DNA of 64,000 nucleotides from Paeniglutamicibacter sp. Y32M11 (GTDB taxonomy: Bacteria > Actinomycetota > Actinomycetes > Actinomycetales > Micrococcaceae), in contig NZ_CP079107.1 in assembly GCF_019285735.1 (NCBI RefSeq), forward strand, positions 310,001 through 374,000, in the 5' to 3' direction. The notes beneath the pieces were generated by a model that worked only from the letters and a program-made list of their open reading frames with translations, ran no database searches and was not told the origin of the DNA. Of this stretch, positions 16,179-25,541 are shown in pieces. Every line of letters begins with the position of its first letter. Within the stretch, counting starts at the first letter, position 1. Position numbers and translations under genes: made by a program.

Positions 16179-18632
16179 CTAGCGGCCTTTAGCAGGAGCC
16201 CCTTCCGCAGTGAATCCCAACGTCGCGTAGCCGGGGGCCCGCTTGTCGTACGCGCGGGCGATGACCGGGGTCAACACGTCAATGTAGTCGTGGATCATCG
16301 CGGTGCTCTTGCCCGGGTACGGTCGGGTGATTCGTCCGGCATATTGCACCAACCTGCCCTTGAAGGAAATTGGGGCGGCGAGGAACAAGGTGTCGAGACG
16401 GGGGCAATCGAAGCCCTCTCCGATGAAGGAACCCGTGCCAAGGACCAGCAGCGGATCTTCCGGAGCCGTGGAATTGATACGCTCCATTGCGGCTTGGCGC
16501 GCGGCGGTCTTCAAGGAACCGTTAAGCTCGATGGGATCCAGTCCGGCCGATTTCACGGCCTCGGATATCAGCTGCAGGTGTCGCTTCCAGGTGGAGAGCA
16601 CCAGAATCTGCCGACCTTCACTGTGTGCCTTCAGCACGTCCTGAACAATCTGCTCCAGCCGCGATTTGTCCTCGATGAGGATCTTATAGATCTGGGTGAT
16701 CCCACCCGGTGAACTAGGGTCGATATTCCCGTCATAGGTGAAGGCCGTCTCGTGGCGGGTCAGCCGCAGGGCAGGGGCAGGATGCTCGGCCGCACTTTGC
16801 GGCAATTCCCCATGGCGCAGTGTGGCAAATTCATGGGTGAAGGAACCCAGCTGATGGAACATCAGTTCCTCCAATCCATCACGCCGGTATGGTGTTGCCG
16901 TCAGTCCCAGCCATGAGCGTGCGGGGATCTGATTTAGAACATGGCTGAAGGCTGCGGCCGGGATATGGTGGCACTCATCAACCACCACAAAGCCATAACC
17001 GGCGCACAGCTCGGCAACATTTTTGCGCCGTACCAGGGTGGGCAACAATGCCACGTCAATCCGGCCCGTTGTTTTGGACTTGCCGCCGCCGATTTGCCCC
17101 GGCTTCTCACCCAAGAAGGTGAGGATTTGGGAGCGCCATTGTTCCGCCAGTGCTTTGCGATCCACGAGGATCAACGTGGAAACTCCCTTGGCCGCGGCCA
17201 GAGCGCACGCCATGACCGTCTTGCCGCTGCCGGGCGCTGCCACCAAAACCGAATGCGTTCGGGTCTTAAGCGCGGTAAATGCGCGTTGTTGTTCTGGGTG
17301 CAGGGTGGCGGTGAAAGAAAAGTCGTGTGACGCGCCGACGGAGCGCTCATCGGTGAGTTTAAGCCGGCTACCGCCAGCTTGGACTAGCTCCTCGAGCCTA
17401 GGCAATAGGCCTCGGGGCAGGATGAGGTCACCTCCGAGGGTCTCGTCATAGCTGGTGAGGAAGCGTGGGATGTCCCAGGTGGATCGGCGTTGGCGTTGGC
17501 GTTCGTAAAAGTCCGGATTAGGCAAAGCCGCGGCATGCTTCAGTGCGGTGATCATGGCGGGCCCAAGATCGGTGGCGTGCAGCGTGATGCGGGCACCGAT
17601 CGATGCGTTCACTATGGCTGCGGGCCGCGGAGAAATTTTGGAGGACGACGGTATATCTAGACGGGCCTTACGTCCAGTGAGGGGTGCTGGCAGTTGGCGC
17701 AAGAGTGAGCGTAGTTCGGCAGGGCTAACCCGCCCCAGCGCTGAGAGGTACGCCCATTGGTCGTCATAAGGTTCCAATGTTGCGGTGTCGAGGAACAACG
17801 TGGTCCCGTGCATTCGACGTTTACCGCTGAGCGGGGCAGCGATCAGATTGCCCATGCCCTTACCGCTATGCCGGTCCTGAGAGGGGAACAATCGGTCATA
17901 ACTGCGCAGCGACATGGACCCCCTGATGCCCATGGCCTCGTGCAACAACGAGCTGGCCAGCGCCCGGGCGGCCTCGGCGGCGACTTCCTGCGTGAAAAAT
18001 ATCCATGCGTGCGCCCCACGTCCGGATTGCGATATCTCCAACGCCGCGGGGATAGCTCGGAATCGTGCGGCCTTCAGAAAAGCTAGCGCATCGAGCATGG
18101 CAGCTTCCCCGTCAAAGTCCGCGGCCACAAAGCAGCACGTGTCGCGCTCACTCAAAGGGTAGAAACCGATGTGTTGCGTGCCGCGCAAATGGGCTTCAAT
18201 TTCGTTCGGAGTCAAGCGCGTGTAGTTGGCCGTGTTCCGATCCATCCATTTGCGCCAGCCACCTGACACGGCTGGAACCCATCCGGAACGTCCTTCGGTG
18301 GGGCTTTCCCAACGGAGCGCAAACACATCGGTACGGACCCGGAAGAGATCCATGAACAGGGCGATCTTTTCCGCCTCGGAGGACTTCGCATTCACTGGTC
18401 CCGGTGAACGCAGGGCAAGTTCGGCTTGGGCCGGGGCAGCTGAGCGAGCCTCTGCCTGGCCCAGTGATAAAAGCTTGCGCAAGCGGGCGTTCTCCAGGCG
18501 GAGGTTATCGAGCTCGCGTTGCATAAAGCCATCATCGGATTCGTCCGTGGGCAGACCGGCAGCCAGCGCAGCGATCTCTTCCTCGGTGATGGGAAGCTGC
18601 GCCTGTACAGGGTCATGGCGTTCAGGATTCAC
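16179..18632 (-). CDS. AEP primase-like domain fused to SF2 helicase (TOTE-type)
   Basis: An 817-residue two-part protein. Residues about 42-55 (DNLRLENARLRKLL) look like a short coiled coil. Residues about 85-310 match the archaeo-eukaryotic primase domain of TOTE-type conflict systems: metal motif ADFDGE (Asp172, Asp174), SGRGAHAWIF (Ser203, His208) and YDRLFPSQD (Asp246, Asp253). From about 440 comes a complete SF2 helicase: APGSGKT (466-472), DECHH (Asp552-Glu553), LTATP, VLSTW and QYAGRITRP. The primase active-site residues are intact. Such fusions are associated with mobile-element or phage conflict, but this copy sits alone among housekeeping genes with no nuclease beside it, so a DNA-repair role is also possible. 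Confidence 0.8.
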   Translation of the reverse strand: MNPERHDPVQAQLPITEEEIAALAAGLPTDESDDGFMQRELDNLRLENARLRKLLSLGQAEARSAAPAQAELALRSPGPVNAKSSEAEKIALFMDLFRVRTDVFALRWESPTEGRSGWVPAVSGGWRKWMDRNTANYTRLTPNEIEAHLRGTQHIGFYPLSERDTCCFVAADFDGEAAMLDALAFLKAARFRAIPAALEISQSGRGAHAWIFFTQEVAAEAARALASSLLHEAMGIRGSMSLRSYDRLFPSQDRHSGKGMGNLIAAPLSGKRRMHGTTLFLDTATLEPYDDQWAYLSALGRVSPAELRSLLRQLPAPLTGRKARLDIPSSSKISPRPAAIVNASIGARITLHATDLGPAMITALKHAAALPNPDFYERQRQRRSTWDIPRFLTSYDETLGGDLILPRGLLPRLEELVQAGGSRLKLTDERSVGASHDFSFTATLHPEQQRAFTALKTRTHSVLVAAPGSGKTVMACALAAAKGVSTLILVDRKALAEQWRSQILTFLGEKPGQIGGGKSKTTGRIDVALLPTLVRRKNVAELCAGYGFVVVDECHHIPAAAFSHVLNQIPARSWLGLTATPYRRDGLEELMFHQLGSFTHEFATLRHGELPQSAAEHPAPALRLTRHETAFTYDGNIDPSSPGGITQIYKILIEDKSRLEQIVQDVLKAHSEGRQILVLSTWKRHLQLISEAVKSAGLDPIELNGSLKTAARQAAMERINSTAPEDPLLVLGTGSFIGEGFDCPRLDTLFLAAPISFKGRLVQYAGRITRPYPGKSTAMIHDYIDVLTPVIARAYDKRAPGYATLGFTAEGAPAKGR

Positions 18633-18689
18633 ACCACCATTGTGCCCGAAACCCGGTTCGCCGGCGGGTCTCGGGCAGCAACGGGCGGC

Positions 18690-20480
18690 CTAGGAGAGGT
18701 GGTGTGTTTGGGCCAGCGCGTAAACGGGAGTATCAAGGCCCTCAAACCGGGCTTTGAGCTGCAGGGCTAGATACTTGGAGTAGTGCCTCGACTGGTGCAA
18801 ATTTCCGCCGTGGAACCACAAGTTTTCCTGCTGCGTGGGTTTCCACATGTTGCGCAGTTCCCCCTGCCACGGACCCGGATCTTTGGTGGTCTCCGAGCCT
18901 AGCCCCCAGCACTTGCCCACCGTGTCAGCGACATCTTGGGAGATCAGCCGTGCTGCCCAGCCATTCATTGACCCGTAGCCGGTGGCATAAACGATGGCAT
19001 CCGCTCGAAGCTTGGTGCCATCGGTGAGTATCACCGAGTCCTCATTTAGCCTGGCTACGTCCCCGTGGGCCAGAGCAATGGAGCCATTGGACACCAGTTC
19101 GGAGGCTCCGATATTGATGTAATAGCCGGAACCGCGGCGAAGGTACTTGAGGAACAATCCCGAATCGTCATCTCCGAAATCTAGGTCAAATCCGGCGTCG
19201 GTAAGTCCCTGATAGAAATCGGCGTCGTCCGCGCGGATCTTCTCAAAAGCGGGGCGGTGGAACTGGGGAAGGACCTTGTAAGGGATTGATGCGAAGATTA
19301 GGTCCGCAGTATCGGTCTCGATGCCATTGGCCAGAGCTTCCTCCGAATACAGCGGTCCAAGCACCGTATCCATAAGCGATTCGGAGCGGACAATGTGAGT
19401 GCTAGAACGCTGAACCATGACCGGTCTGGCACCGTTCTGGAACAAATCGGCACAGATGTCGTGGGCTGAATTGTTGGCGCCGATGACTACCACGTCCTTG
19501 CCTTGGTAGTCCCCGCCACCGGGATGGGCAGAGGAATGATTCTGTTCGCCGGTGAACACGTCTTGGCCCTCAATGGTAGGAACGTTGGGCAGCCCGGACA
19601 TCCCCGTGGCAATCACCACGTGAGTTGGGATCAGAGTCAGTTCCTGACCGTCGCGAATCACGTCCACTTTCCACGTTCCGGTGGCGGGGTCGTGGACGGC
19701 GCTGGTGGCTTCGGTGTTGGACCAGTAATCCAGTTCCATGATGCTGGTGTAATGCTCAAGCCAGTCGCCCATCTTGTCCTTGGGGGTGAACACCGGCCAA
19801 TGATCAGGGAAGGGGATATAGGGCATGTGGTCGTACCAAACCGGGTCATGCAGGGCGAGCGAGTGGTAGCGCGAACGCCATTGGTCCCCGGGGCGGGGAT
19901 GCTTATCGATGATCAGTGCCGGGACACCCTGACGTTTGAGCCGGGCACCAAGACCGATGCCGCCCTGACCTCCACCGATGACTAGAACATAGGGTTGCTC
20001 ACTGACTCCGAACTCGCTGCCCCTTCGCTTGCGCCTATCTAGCCAGTTCTCCGAGGACATTTCGGTGCCATGATCTGCCCCGCGTTCACGGAGGCGCCCC
20101 GACGGCTCGGGGAATTCACGCAGCCCTTGAGCGGTGGAAAGCAACGTCCAGCATTTGCCGTCGCGTAATCGCAGTAGCCCCCGTGCATCGACTGCGTTGT
20201 TGCTGAAGGTATACCAAGCTTCAATGATCCCTTCGGACTCGGTGGCGGAAACCAGCGAAATGTTCCGTGGCCAGGCCCCTGGGCCCACGCCGTCTAGCAT
20301 GGCCTTGATGTCGTTTCGACCTTCGGCAGTGTGCAGATTCCACGTCAGCGCGGTCAGATCGCGCCAGTAGCTTTCTTCACCAAAAAGTTCCGCTGCCCTC
20401 TGGGTGTTTCCCTCTTCGAGGGCGCGTCCCAAATCCTGGAGCCATTGCCCGGCGACTGCAATTGCGTTCTCTTCACTCAT
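18690..20480 (-). CDS. Flavin-containing monooxygenase with N-terminal NTF2-like domain
   Basis: A 596-residue protein from ATG 20480; an in-frame ATG six bases earlier directly abuts the AAGGAG, whereas 20480 has proper spacing. Residues 1 to about 130 form an NTF2/SnoaL-like alpha-beta domain (YWRDLTALTWNLHTAEGRND). The rest is a class B flavin monooxygenase: FAD loop VIGGGQGGIGLG, FMO-type FTGEQNHSSAHPGG, NADPH loop VVIGANNSAHDI and the late ATGYGSMNGW motif. Enzymes of this two-domain form oxidise organic heteroatoms or ketones using NADPH and O2. The GAF regulator gene lies 92 bases upstream on the same strand and probably controls it. Confidence 0.85.
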   Translation of the reverse strand: MSEENAIAVAGQWLQDLGRALEEGNTQRAAELFGEESYWRDLTALTWNLHTAEGRNDIKAMLDGVGPGAWPRNISLVSATESEGIIEAWYTFSNNAVDARGLLRLRDGKCWTLLSTAQGLREFPEPSGRLRERGADHGTEMSSENWLDRRKRRGSEFGVSEQPYVLVIGGGQGGIGLGARLKRQGVPALIIDKHPRPGDQWRSRYHSLALHDPVWYDHMPYIPFPDHWPVFTPKDKMGDWLEHYTSIMELDYWSNTEATSAVHDPATGTWKVDVIRDGQELTLIPTHVVIATGMSGLPNVPTIEGQDVFTGEQNHSSAHPGGGDYQGKDVVVIGANNSAHDICADLFQNGARPVMVQRSSTHIVRSESLMDTVLGPLYSEEALANGIETDTADLIFASIPYKVLPQFHRPAFEKIRADDADFYQGLTDAGFDLDFGDDDSGLFLKYLRRGSGYYINIGASELVSNGSIALAHGDVARLNEDSVILTDGTKLRADAIVYATGYGSMNGWAARLISQDVADTVGKCWGLGSETTKDPGPWQGELRNMWKPTQQENLWFHGGNLHQSRHYSKYLALQLKARFEGLDTPVYALAQTHHLS

Positions 20481-20572
20481 GTCCATCTCCTTTGAAAGGA
20501 TGTTGCGATGGAGTTGATGTTATGAGCTAGGTCACATGCGCGCGATGGTTGCAAAAGGTTGCAGAGCTGCCG

Positions 20573-21733
20573 CTAGCGTCGCACCGTGGCAGGTAGGGTC
20601 AAGCGGTAGGGCCGAGATTCAATGGCGACACCGAGCTTGGCGCGCAGCCGGGACAGTTCTGCTCGCACCGAAACGGTAGTTGAGTACCCGGGTAAATGGG
20701 CCATCAAGGTCTGGGCATCCATGCCCTCGGGATGAACAATCAGCAACTCGAGAATTTCCATATGACGTTCCCCGAGTCGAATCTCGGTGAGCTTCCCACC
20801 CTGGGTAATTACGGCCATGGGATGGGCGGACGTGACGAGTTCAAGGCTCGCCCCGGTGCTGGAACTGGTTCCATGCAACAGCCAGCCGCCGGCAACGGGT
20901 TCGACCACTACTGCGCCGAGCTCAGGTAACCATGTTCCGCCAGCCCGAAGAGATGCAGGAATCCTGATACGCGGGCTCACACCAAAACCTTCGGCGTGGG
21001 CAACCCAGCCGTGGGCATCAATCAGCACGAAGCGGGTGGTGGGCATTCGTGTGGTGATGGTGAGTTGGTGTAATTCTTGATGATGTTGTGCTGCCAGGAT
21101 GCTTGCTGCTTCGCGCGCAGTCGAACTGACCAGTGCCAAAGTATGTGGATGGGCGGTGCGATACGAACCTGAGAGCGTGATGACCCCCAACGCCGCACCG
21201 GTGCTCGCCTGAAGAATCGGTGCGCTGGTACATACCCAGGTGTGTTGTTCTTCGCGTGCATGCTCCGGGCCAAAGATCTGCACCGGTGTGCCTTCGGCCA
21301 TCGCGGCGCCCAGCCCATTGGTGCCCACATCTTTTTCACGCCAGCGCGCGCCAACGGCAAAACCGATATCCTCGCTGCGTCGGCGAATCTGCGAAGGACC
21401 AGAAACCCACAGTACGTATCCCTCATCGTCGCTGATCACCAATTCATTTCCCGCATCGGCGGCCAATTGAAGAAGCCTGTCTTCCAACATGGGGACCATC
21501 GCCGCTAGGACCGAGGCGCGATCGCGTCGTGACATGACATCGGCGGTACTCAGCGGGCCGGTGGGTTTATTCTTCGACGACTGCCGAGACCAGGAACGGG
21601 CGACCACCGAGCGCACCAGCTCCGGGATGGCTTCGGTGTTTAGCCACGAACGATGCAAGGGCAGAAGCGAACGGGCCTTGGCCACGGGGTCCTCCAGAGC
21701 GGCCAGGGCTGGCTCCAAGCGGATTACATTCAA
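20573..21733 (-). CDS. GAF-domain transcriptional regulator (AcoR/MimR-like, no AAA+ domain)
   Basis: A 386-residue regulator. The N-terminal third matches the input region of AcoR/MimR-type activators (RSVVARSWSRQ, then a GAF domain with VISDDEGYVLWVSG, GARWREKDVGTNGLGAAMAE and TSAPILQASTGAALGVITLS). Unlike enhancer-binding activators, there is no sigma-54-interacting ATPase; the C-terminus (LGERHMEILELLIVHPEGMD, VSVRAELSRLRAKLG) is a winged-helix DNA-binding domain. This AAA-less form is common in Actinobacteria beside oxygenase and aldehyde dehydrogenase genes. It lies just upstream of the monooxygenase and probably activates it in response to a small organic effector. Confidence 0.8.
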   Translation of the reverse strand: MNVIRLEPALAALEDPVAKARSLLPLHRSWLNTEAIPELVRSVVARSWSRQSSKNKPTGPLSTADVMSRRDRASVLAAMVPMLEDRLLQLAADAGNELVISDDEGYVLWVSGPSQIRRRSEDIGFAVGARWREKDVGTNGLGAAMAEGTPVQIFGPEHAREEQHTWVCTSAPILQASTGAALGVITLSGSYRTAHPHTLALVSSTAREAASILAAQHHQELHQLTITTRMPTTRFVLIDAHGWVAHAEGFGVSPRIRIPASLRAGGTWLPELGAVVVEPVAGGWLLHGTSSSTGASLELVTSAHPMAVITQGGKLTEIRLGERHMEILELLIVHPEGMDAQTLMAHLPGYSTTVSVRAELSRLRAKLGVAIESRPYRLTLPATVRR

Positions 21734-21886
21734 CTCGCGCTCCTTTGTTAACCCTTAGAGGATTGCACGGAAGCGAACGAATGAATAGAGGGGGGAGGAT
21801 GCCAACACCGTATCGGGACGAAGTTGGAACCCGTAACTCAACGCGTAAAAGTTGGACGTGGTGAACAAAAGTTGTAGTTCTAGAGG

Positions 21887-23479
21887 ATGAAACATGAACC
21901 TTATGAGTTCTCCCACATGGTACTCGCCACACGAGGAACCGGAGGTTATCGCCAATATCGAATACCGGCACTTGCCATTTCCACCACCGGAACCGTGCTT
22001 GCTGCCTACGACGGGCGACCCAACCTTGATGACCTACCCAACACCATTGATCTTTTGATCAGGCGCAGTCTTGATAATGGGCGCAGTTGGGAACCTCAGG
22101 CCAATATCCGTTCAGGGTCTGGACTCCAAGGCTTCGGCGATCCGAGTCTCTTGGTAGACAAGCTAACCTCCAGAATTTTCTGTTTTCACGCAGCCGGAAC
22201 CCACGCCGGTTTCTTCGAGGCCATCGAAGGGCTTGAACCCGAGGATTCCGTTCAACATGTGGATCTCTCGCATTCGGATGATGACGGTTTGACCTGGACC
22301 CATCGGCGGATTACCGCGCAGCTCAAGTCCGAGGGGATTACCGGTCTCTTTGCCGCTGCCGGAACTGGCATTCAGCTAGAATTCGGGCCATACGCCGGGC
22401 GCCTCGTTCAGCAAATGGTGCTTTTGGCGCACGGTGAGATCCGGGCCGCTTCAGCCTATTCGGATGATCACGGTGAATCGTGGACTTTGGGTGAACTCAC
22501 CGCGGTAGAAGCCAACGAAAACAAGGTCGTAGAAATCAGCGGCGGAAGGGTACTGCTGAACTCGCGCGCAAAGGGCATGCGGCTTCAGGTCGTCTCGACG
22601 GATGGTGGCCACAGTTATGGGCCGCTTCGACCGGTGCCCTCGCTGCCCGATCCGAGCGACAACGGCAGTATCCTGGCGACAGGCATGGGAAAAGAGCGCG
22701 CCCTCCTGATGACCAATAACCGCGACACCGAGCTGCGCCGGAACACGGTACTCAGTCTCTCCACCGACGAAGGGTACAGCTGGCGGCCCGTAGCTACGAT
22801 TTGCGCGGGCAGCAGCGCCTATTCAAGCGGAGCCATACTTGCCGATGGTTCCTTGGGTGTGCTCTATGAACGCAATGGGTACTCGGAGATCGTTTTTGCG
22901 AGACTCGACCCCCAGGGATTGTCAGCGCGGGCACTGGAGTCAGCGGCGGCTGCATATCGGGACAACGACGGCGGAAGCTTCGCCATGGTGTTGCGCTCGA
23001 TCACCCCGGGACGACCCGAAACATGGGTCAACGTGGGTGACACCCACGTCATTTCCGCCTCAGCCGGAACTTGGGGCGTGCACACCTGGAAGGAAATTGG
23101 CCAGGGATACGGTGACGGTGAACAAGAGCTGGGCACACGCGAAGCTCAAGACGTCAACTATGGAACGCCAGCCCCGGGGCTCCGGGCAGGAGACATTCTG
23201 GCCTTCACCGGACGATTCAGGAACCAAGGGAAGGCACCGATAAGGGTGAAGCTGGCGGGCAACTTCGACGGCGACATCACCAAGGCATTCCCTCCGGTCG
23301 ACCTTGCGTCCGGAGCCGAAACCCTGTATTTCACTCCTACCTATACGGTAACCGCCCCTGACGTCGCACTCGGCAGGGCCATCGTAGAGTGTGCGGTAGT
23401 TTCGGGATCAGATCGATGGGAACGAACCTTTCTTGCCGACACCGCCACCGGGCTCGTGAGCGAGATGGTAAAGCAATAG
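21887..23479 (+). CDS. Exo-alpha-sialidase (BNR-repeat, GH33-like)
   Basis: A 530-residue sialidase-fold protein. The catalytic YRIPAL motif (FRIP/YRIP, arginine-triad Arg) lies at about residue 24-29, followed by Asp boxes SLDNGRSWE, SDDDGLTWT, SDDHGESWT and STDEGYSWR. Residues from about 370 form a separate beta-rich domain (GTPAPGLRAGDILAFTGRFR, KLAGNFDG), perhaps a CARDB/NPCBM-like carbohydrate module. No signal peptide, lipobox or anchor is present from ATG 21887 or the next ATG at 21917, which is unusual for a glycan-scavenging sialidase. No sialic-acid uptake or catabolic genes are adjacent. Confidence 0.8.
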   Translation: MKHEPYEFSHMVLATRGTGGYRQYRIPALAISTTGTVLAAYDGRPNLDDLPNTIDLLIRRSLDNGRSWEPQANIRSGSGLQGFGDPSLLVDKLTSRIFCFHAAGTHAGFFEAIEGLEPEDSVQHVDLSHSDDDGLTWTHRRITAQLKSEGITGLFAAAGTGIQLEFGPYAGRLVQQMVLLAHGEIRAASAYSDDHGESWTLGELTAVEANENKVVEISGGRVLLNSRAKGMRLQVVSTDGGHSYGPLRPVPSLPDPSDNGSILATGMGKERALLMTNNRDTELRRNTVLSLSTDEGYSWRPVATICAGSSAYSSGAILADGSLGVLYERNGYSEIVFARLDPQGLSARALESAAAAYRDNDGGSFAMVLRSITPGRPETWVNVGDTHVISASAGTWGVHTWKEIGQGYGDGEQELGTREAQDVNYGTPAPGLRAGDILAFTGRFRNQGKAPIRVKLAGNFDGDITKAFPPVDLASGAETLYFTPTYTVTAPDVALGRAIVECAVVSGSDRWERTFLADTATGLVSEMVKQ

Positions 23480-23585
23480 CGTCGAGTGTTGGGTCCGGCG
23501 GCGCCTTCCGTAACATCGGCAGGAATGTGCTGTCCGCTGCCTGTCGGTGGGCGAGTGGTGAGGCCACCCGCGAGAGAATGGAGGC

Positions 23586-24155
23586 ATGAAAATCGGATTT
23601 ATTCGTCATGGACAGACCAACTGGAACGCGCAGGACTTCCTGCAGGGCTCAACCGACATTCCACTGAACAACGTGGGCCGACAGCAAGCTCGCGATGCGG
23701 TCGCGATCTTGGGTGCAACAACTTGGGATGCCATTGTTAGTTCACCGCTATCACGGGCACGAGAGACGGCGCAGATTCTTGCCGACGGTTTGGGCATTGA
23801 GCTGGGCCGTACCTACGACGAGCTGATAGAACGCGATTACGGCCAGGCTGAAGGCATGCGACTGGAAGAGTCGGAGAAGCTTTGGCCCAACAAGACTGGC
23901 GGGGGCATCGAGACTCTGGACTCCACGGTGGCGCGCGGGCAAGCAGCTATCGCCAAGATTGCCGCGGATTTCCCGGGCAAGAATGTTGCCGTCGTGTGCC
24001 ACGGAACCATCATCCGCTACACGTTGTCGGCGCTCGCCGGATACACGTTCGACACCATCTTTAACGCCTCGGTGTCGCTGATCGACAATAACGAAGGTAG
24101 CTGGAAGGTACGTAGCGTCAACGGTGAAGTTATCGAGACCGAGGTAGCCCTGTAG
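23586..24155 (+). CDS. Histidine phosphatase family protein (phosphoglycerate mutase-like)
   Basis: A 189-residue cytoplasmic phosphatase. The N-terminal RHGQTNWN carries the phospho-accepting histidine at residue 8; SSPLSRARETAQ supplies the second arginine, and VVCHGTIIRY the second catalytic histidine. The residue ELIERDYGQAEG is the typical acid-donor loop. Length and pattern fit the cofactor-dependent phosphoglycerate mutase-like branch (CobC/GpmB type); the substrate cannot be stated. A proper distance to the upstream sialidase (106 bases) and AGAATGGAGGC upstream support an independent start. Its end is 16 bases from the convergent gene at 24172. Confidence 0.88.
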   Translation: MKIGFIRHGQTNWNAQDFLQGSTDIPLNNVGRQQARDAVAILGATTWDAIVSSPLSRARETAQILADGLGIELGRTYDELIERDYGQAEGMRLEESEKLWPNKTGGGIETLDSTVARGQAAIAKIAADFPGKNVAVVCHGTIIRYTLSALAGYTFDTIFNASVSLIDNNEGSWKVRSVNGEVIETEVAL

Positions 24156-24171
24156 TCAGCGCGAAGGCACT

Positions 24172-25428
24172 TCAGCTCCATGACGCGGGGTACCCGGTGA
24201 AGTCGGGATCATCGTCATCGGTCTGTGCGAACTGGAACTGAACCGCAGAGGGGCGGGCAAGTTCCAACACCAACGGCTTGATCAGAGCATTGGGAACGGA
24301 AAGCCGCGAATCAATCCGAATCAGCCCCTCGGGACGCAGCCTTTCCAAGCGCTTCCACGACGCGTTGATGGCTTCGGGATTTCCCCGTGGGTCGTCGTTG
24401 TCGAGTCCACGGATGGGGTGTTTGAGTACGGCAACGTCTATTGGTTCAACTGCCGCTTCCAAAAGAAAATAGCGGGTCAGATAGCCCGTCTCCACGCCTT
24501 GGTAGATTGATTCATCCTCCACGGAAACCGAGCGGTACATGCGTTGTGCTACGCGTCGGACAGCTATGGCGAGGTGGCGCGCGGGGTCTTCGAAGGCCAA
24601 GATCGCCTGCCTGCTCGGATAGGCGCGAGTGGTACTCAGATCGATGAGACCGGCCCCCACCATGGCGTCCCAGTACAAGGAGAGCCTCGTGACATGCCGC
24701 GCGCTGGTGAACACCACTGGACCATCATCAGATGACCCACTCTTCGGTAGCCGTGCGGTGTCGTAGATGGCTTCGACATCCAGCGATTTTGAAGCCTCTT
24801 GAACATGTTTCCGGGTCAAGATCTTCGCACCGGTAATCTCTCGCCTCGGACCAAACCATCGAAAGAACGACTGCATTCGGCGCGTCAGGGGTAGATTCGC
24901 GATGCATTCATAGACCTCCTCTTGGCTCAGCCTCGGGACCGTAACGAGAACCCCATGGAGCTGTGGGATCTCGGAATAGCCGGGTTCGCGCTTAGGGAAG
25001 CTGAAGCAGTCTAAATAGGATGCGACCCGCTGGAATTCTTCTGGGGTGCCGGTCCAGGTGTTCGTGCTGTGCAGGAATTGGAGATAGGCGCCAAGAGCAT
25101 GAGACATTTCTAGGAAATCGTTTGTTGGTTGGCCGAACATCAACTCGTCAAGCGTTAATGCGAGGGCCGGCACGCCAAAAGACGTGATCATTCGGCCGCC
25201 ACTGACTCGCGCGTAGTTTTCCAGAACCGCCGTTATTCGATTCGTGAGCTCGGAACCGTGTCGATCAAAATGAGTTTTCTCGCACCAAGATTCGAAGGCC
25301 GGCAGGACACGTGGCAGTTCGTGCCGTAGCCGCACCTCGTCGAGGCGGACTACCGATGGACTGGAAGTATTTCCTCGTGACCGCTGCGGTTTTGTGAATG
25401 ATTTCGGATATTTGGGGGACATCGTCAT
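24172..25428 (-). CDS. Uncharacterised protein, paralogue of the 31649-32815 product
   Basis: A 418-residue soluble protein starting at ATG 25428 or 25422 (MTMSPKYPKS); the open frame reaches 170 codons further but that part is antisense-like, low-complexity sequence over the neighbouring gene. I know no family name. It aligns by eye with the product of 31649-32815: shared W-T/S-G-T/S-P/V-EEFQ-V (near residue 130), LPLTRRMQSFFRWFGPRREI against LPMVHTARALLEWVGEGREV, and LYWDAMVGAGL against AYWDALLRAGL. The protein appears to be largely helical, with winged-helix-like features near the end (LRPEGLIRIDSRLSVP). It follows the exonuclease gene by 113 bases. Confidence 0.7.
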   Translation of the reverse strand: MTMSPKYPKSFTKPQRSRGNTSSPSVVRLDEVRLRHELPRVLPAFESWCEKTHFDRHGSELTNRITAVLENYARVSGGRMITSFGVPALALTLDELMFGQPTNDFLEMSHALGAYLQFLHSTNTWTGTPEEFQRVASYLDCFSFPKREPGYSEIPQLHGVLVTVPRLSQEEVYECIANLPLTRRMQSFFRWFGPRREITGAKILTRKHVQEASKSLDVEAIYDTARLPKSGSSDDGPVVFTSARHVTRLSLYWDAMVGAGLIDLSTTRAYPSRQAILAFEDPARHLAIAVRRVAQRMYRSVSVEDESIYQGVETGYLTRYFLLEAAVEPIDVAVLKHPIRGLDNDDPRGNPEAINASWKRLERLRPEGLIRIDSRLSVPNALIKPLVLELARPSAVQFQFAQTDDDDPDFTGYPASWS

Positions 25429-25541
25429 TCCACACTGTTGAACCTCTGGATGATGCCTGGAACCAGAGCATCGCAGTTGATGGCTTGAGCATACTAGCGA
25501 GCTCCGGCCGATGGTACCGGGGGAAGAAATTTCTGGATTTT

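Noticed and set aside
21821-21876. Three AAGTTG repeats upstream of the sialidase gene
   Set aside because: Spacing is irregular (28 and 20 bases) and six-base repeats are expected by chance; noted but not called an operator.
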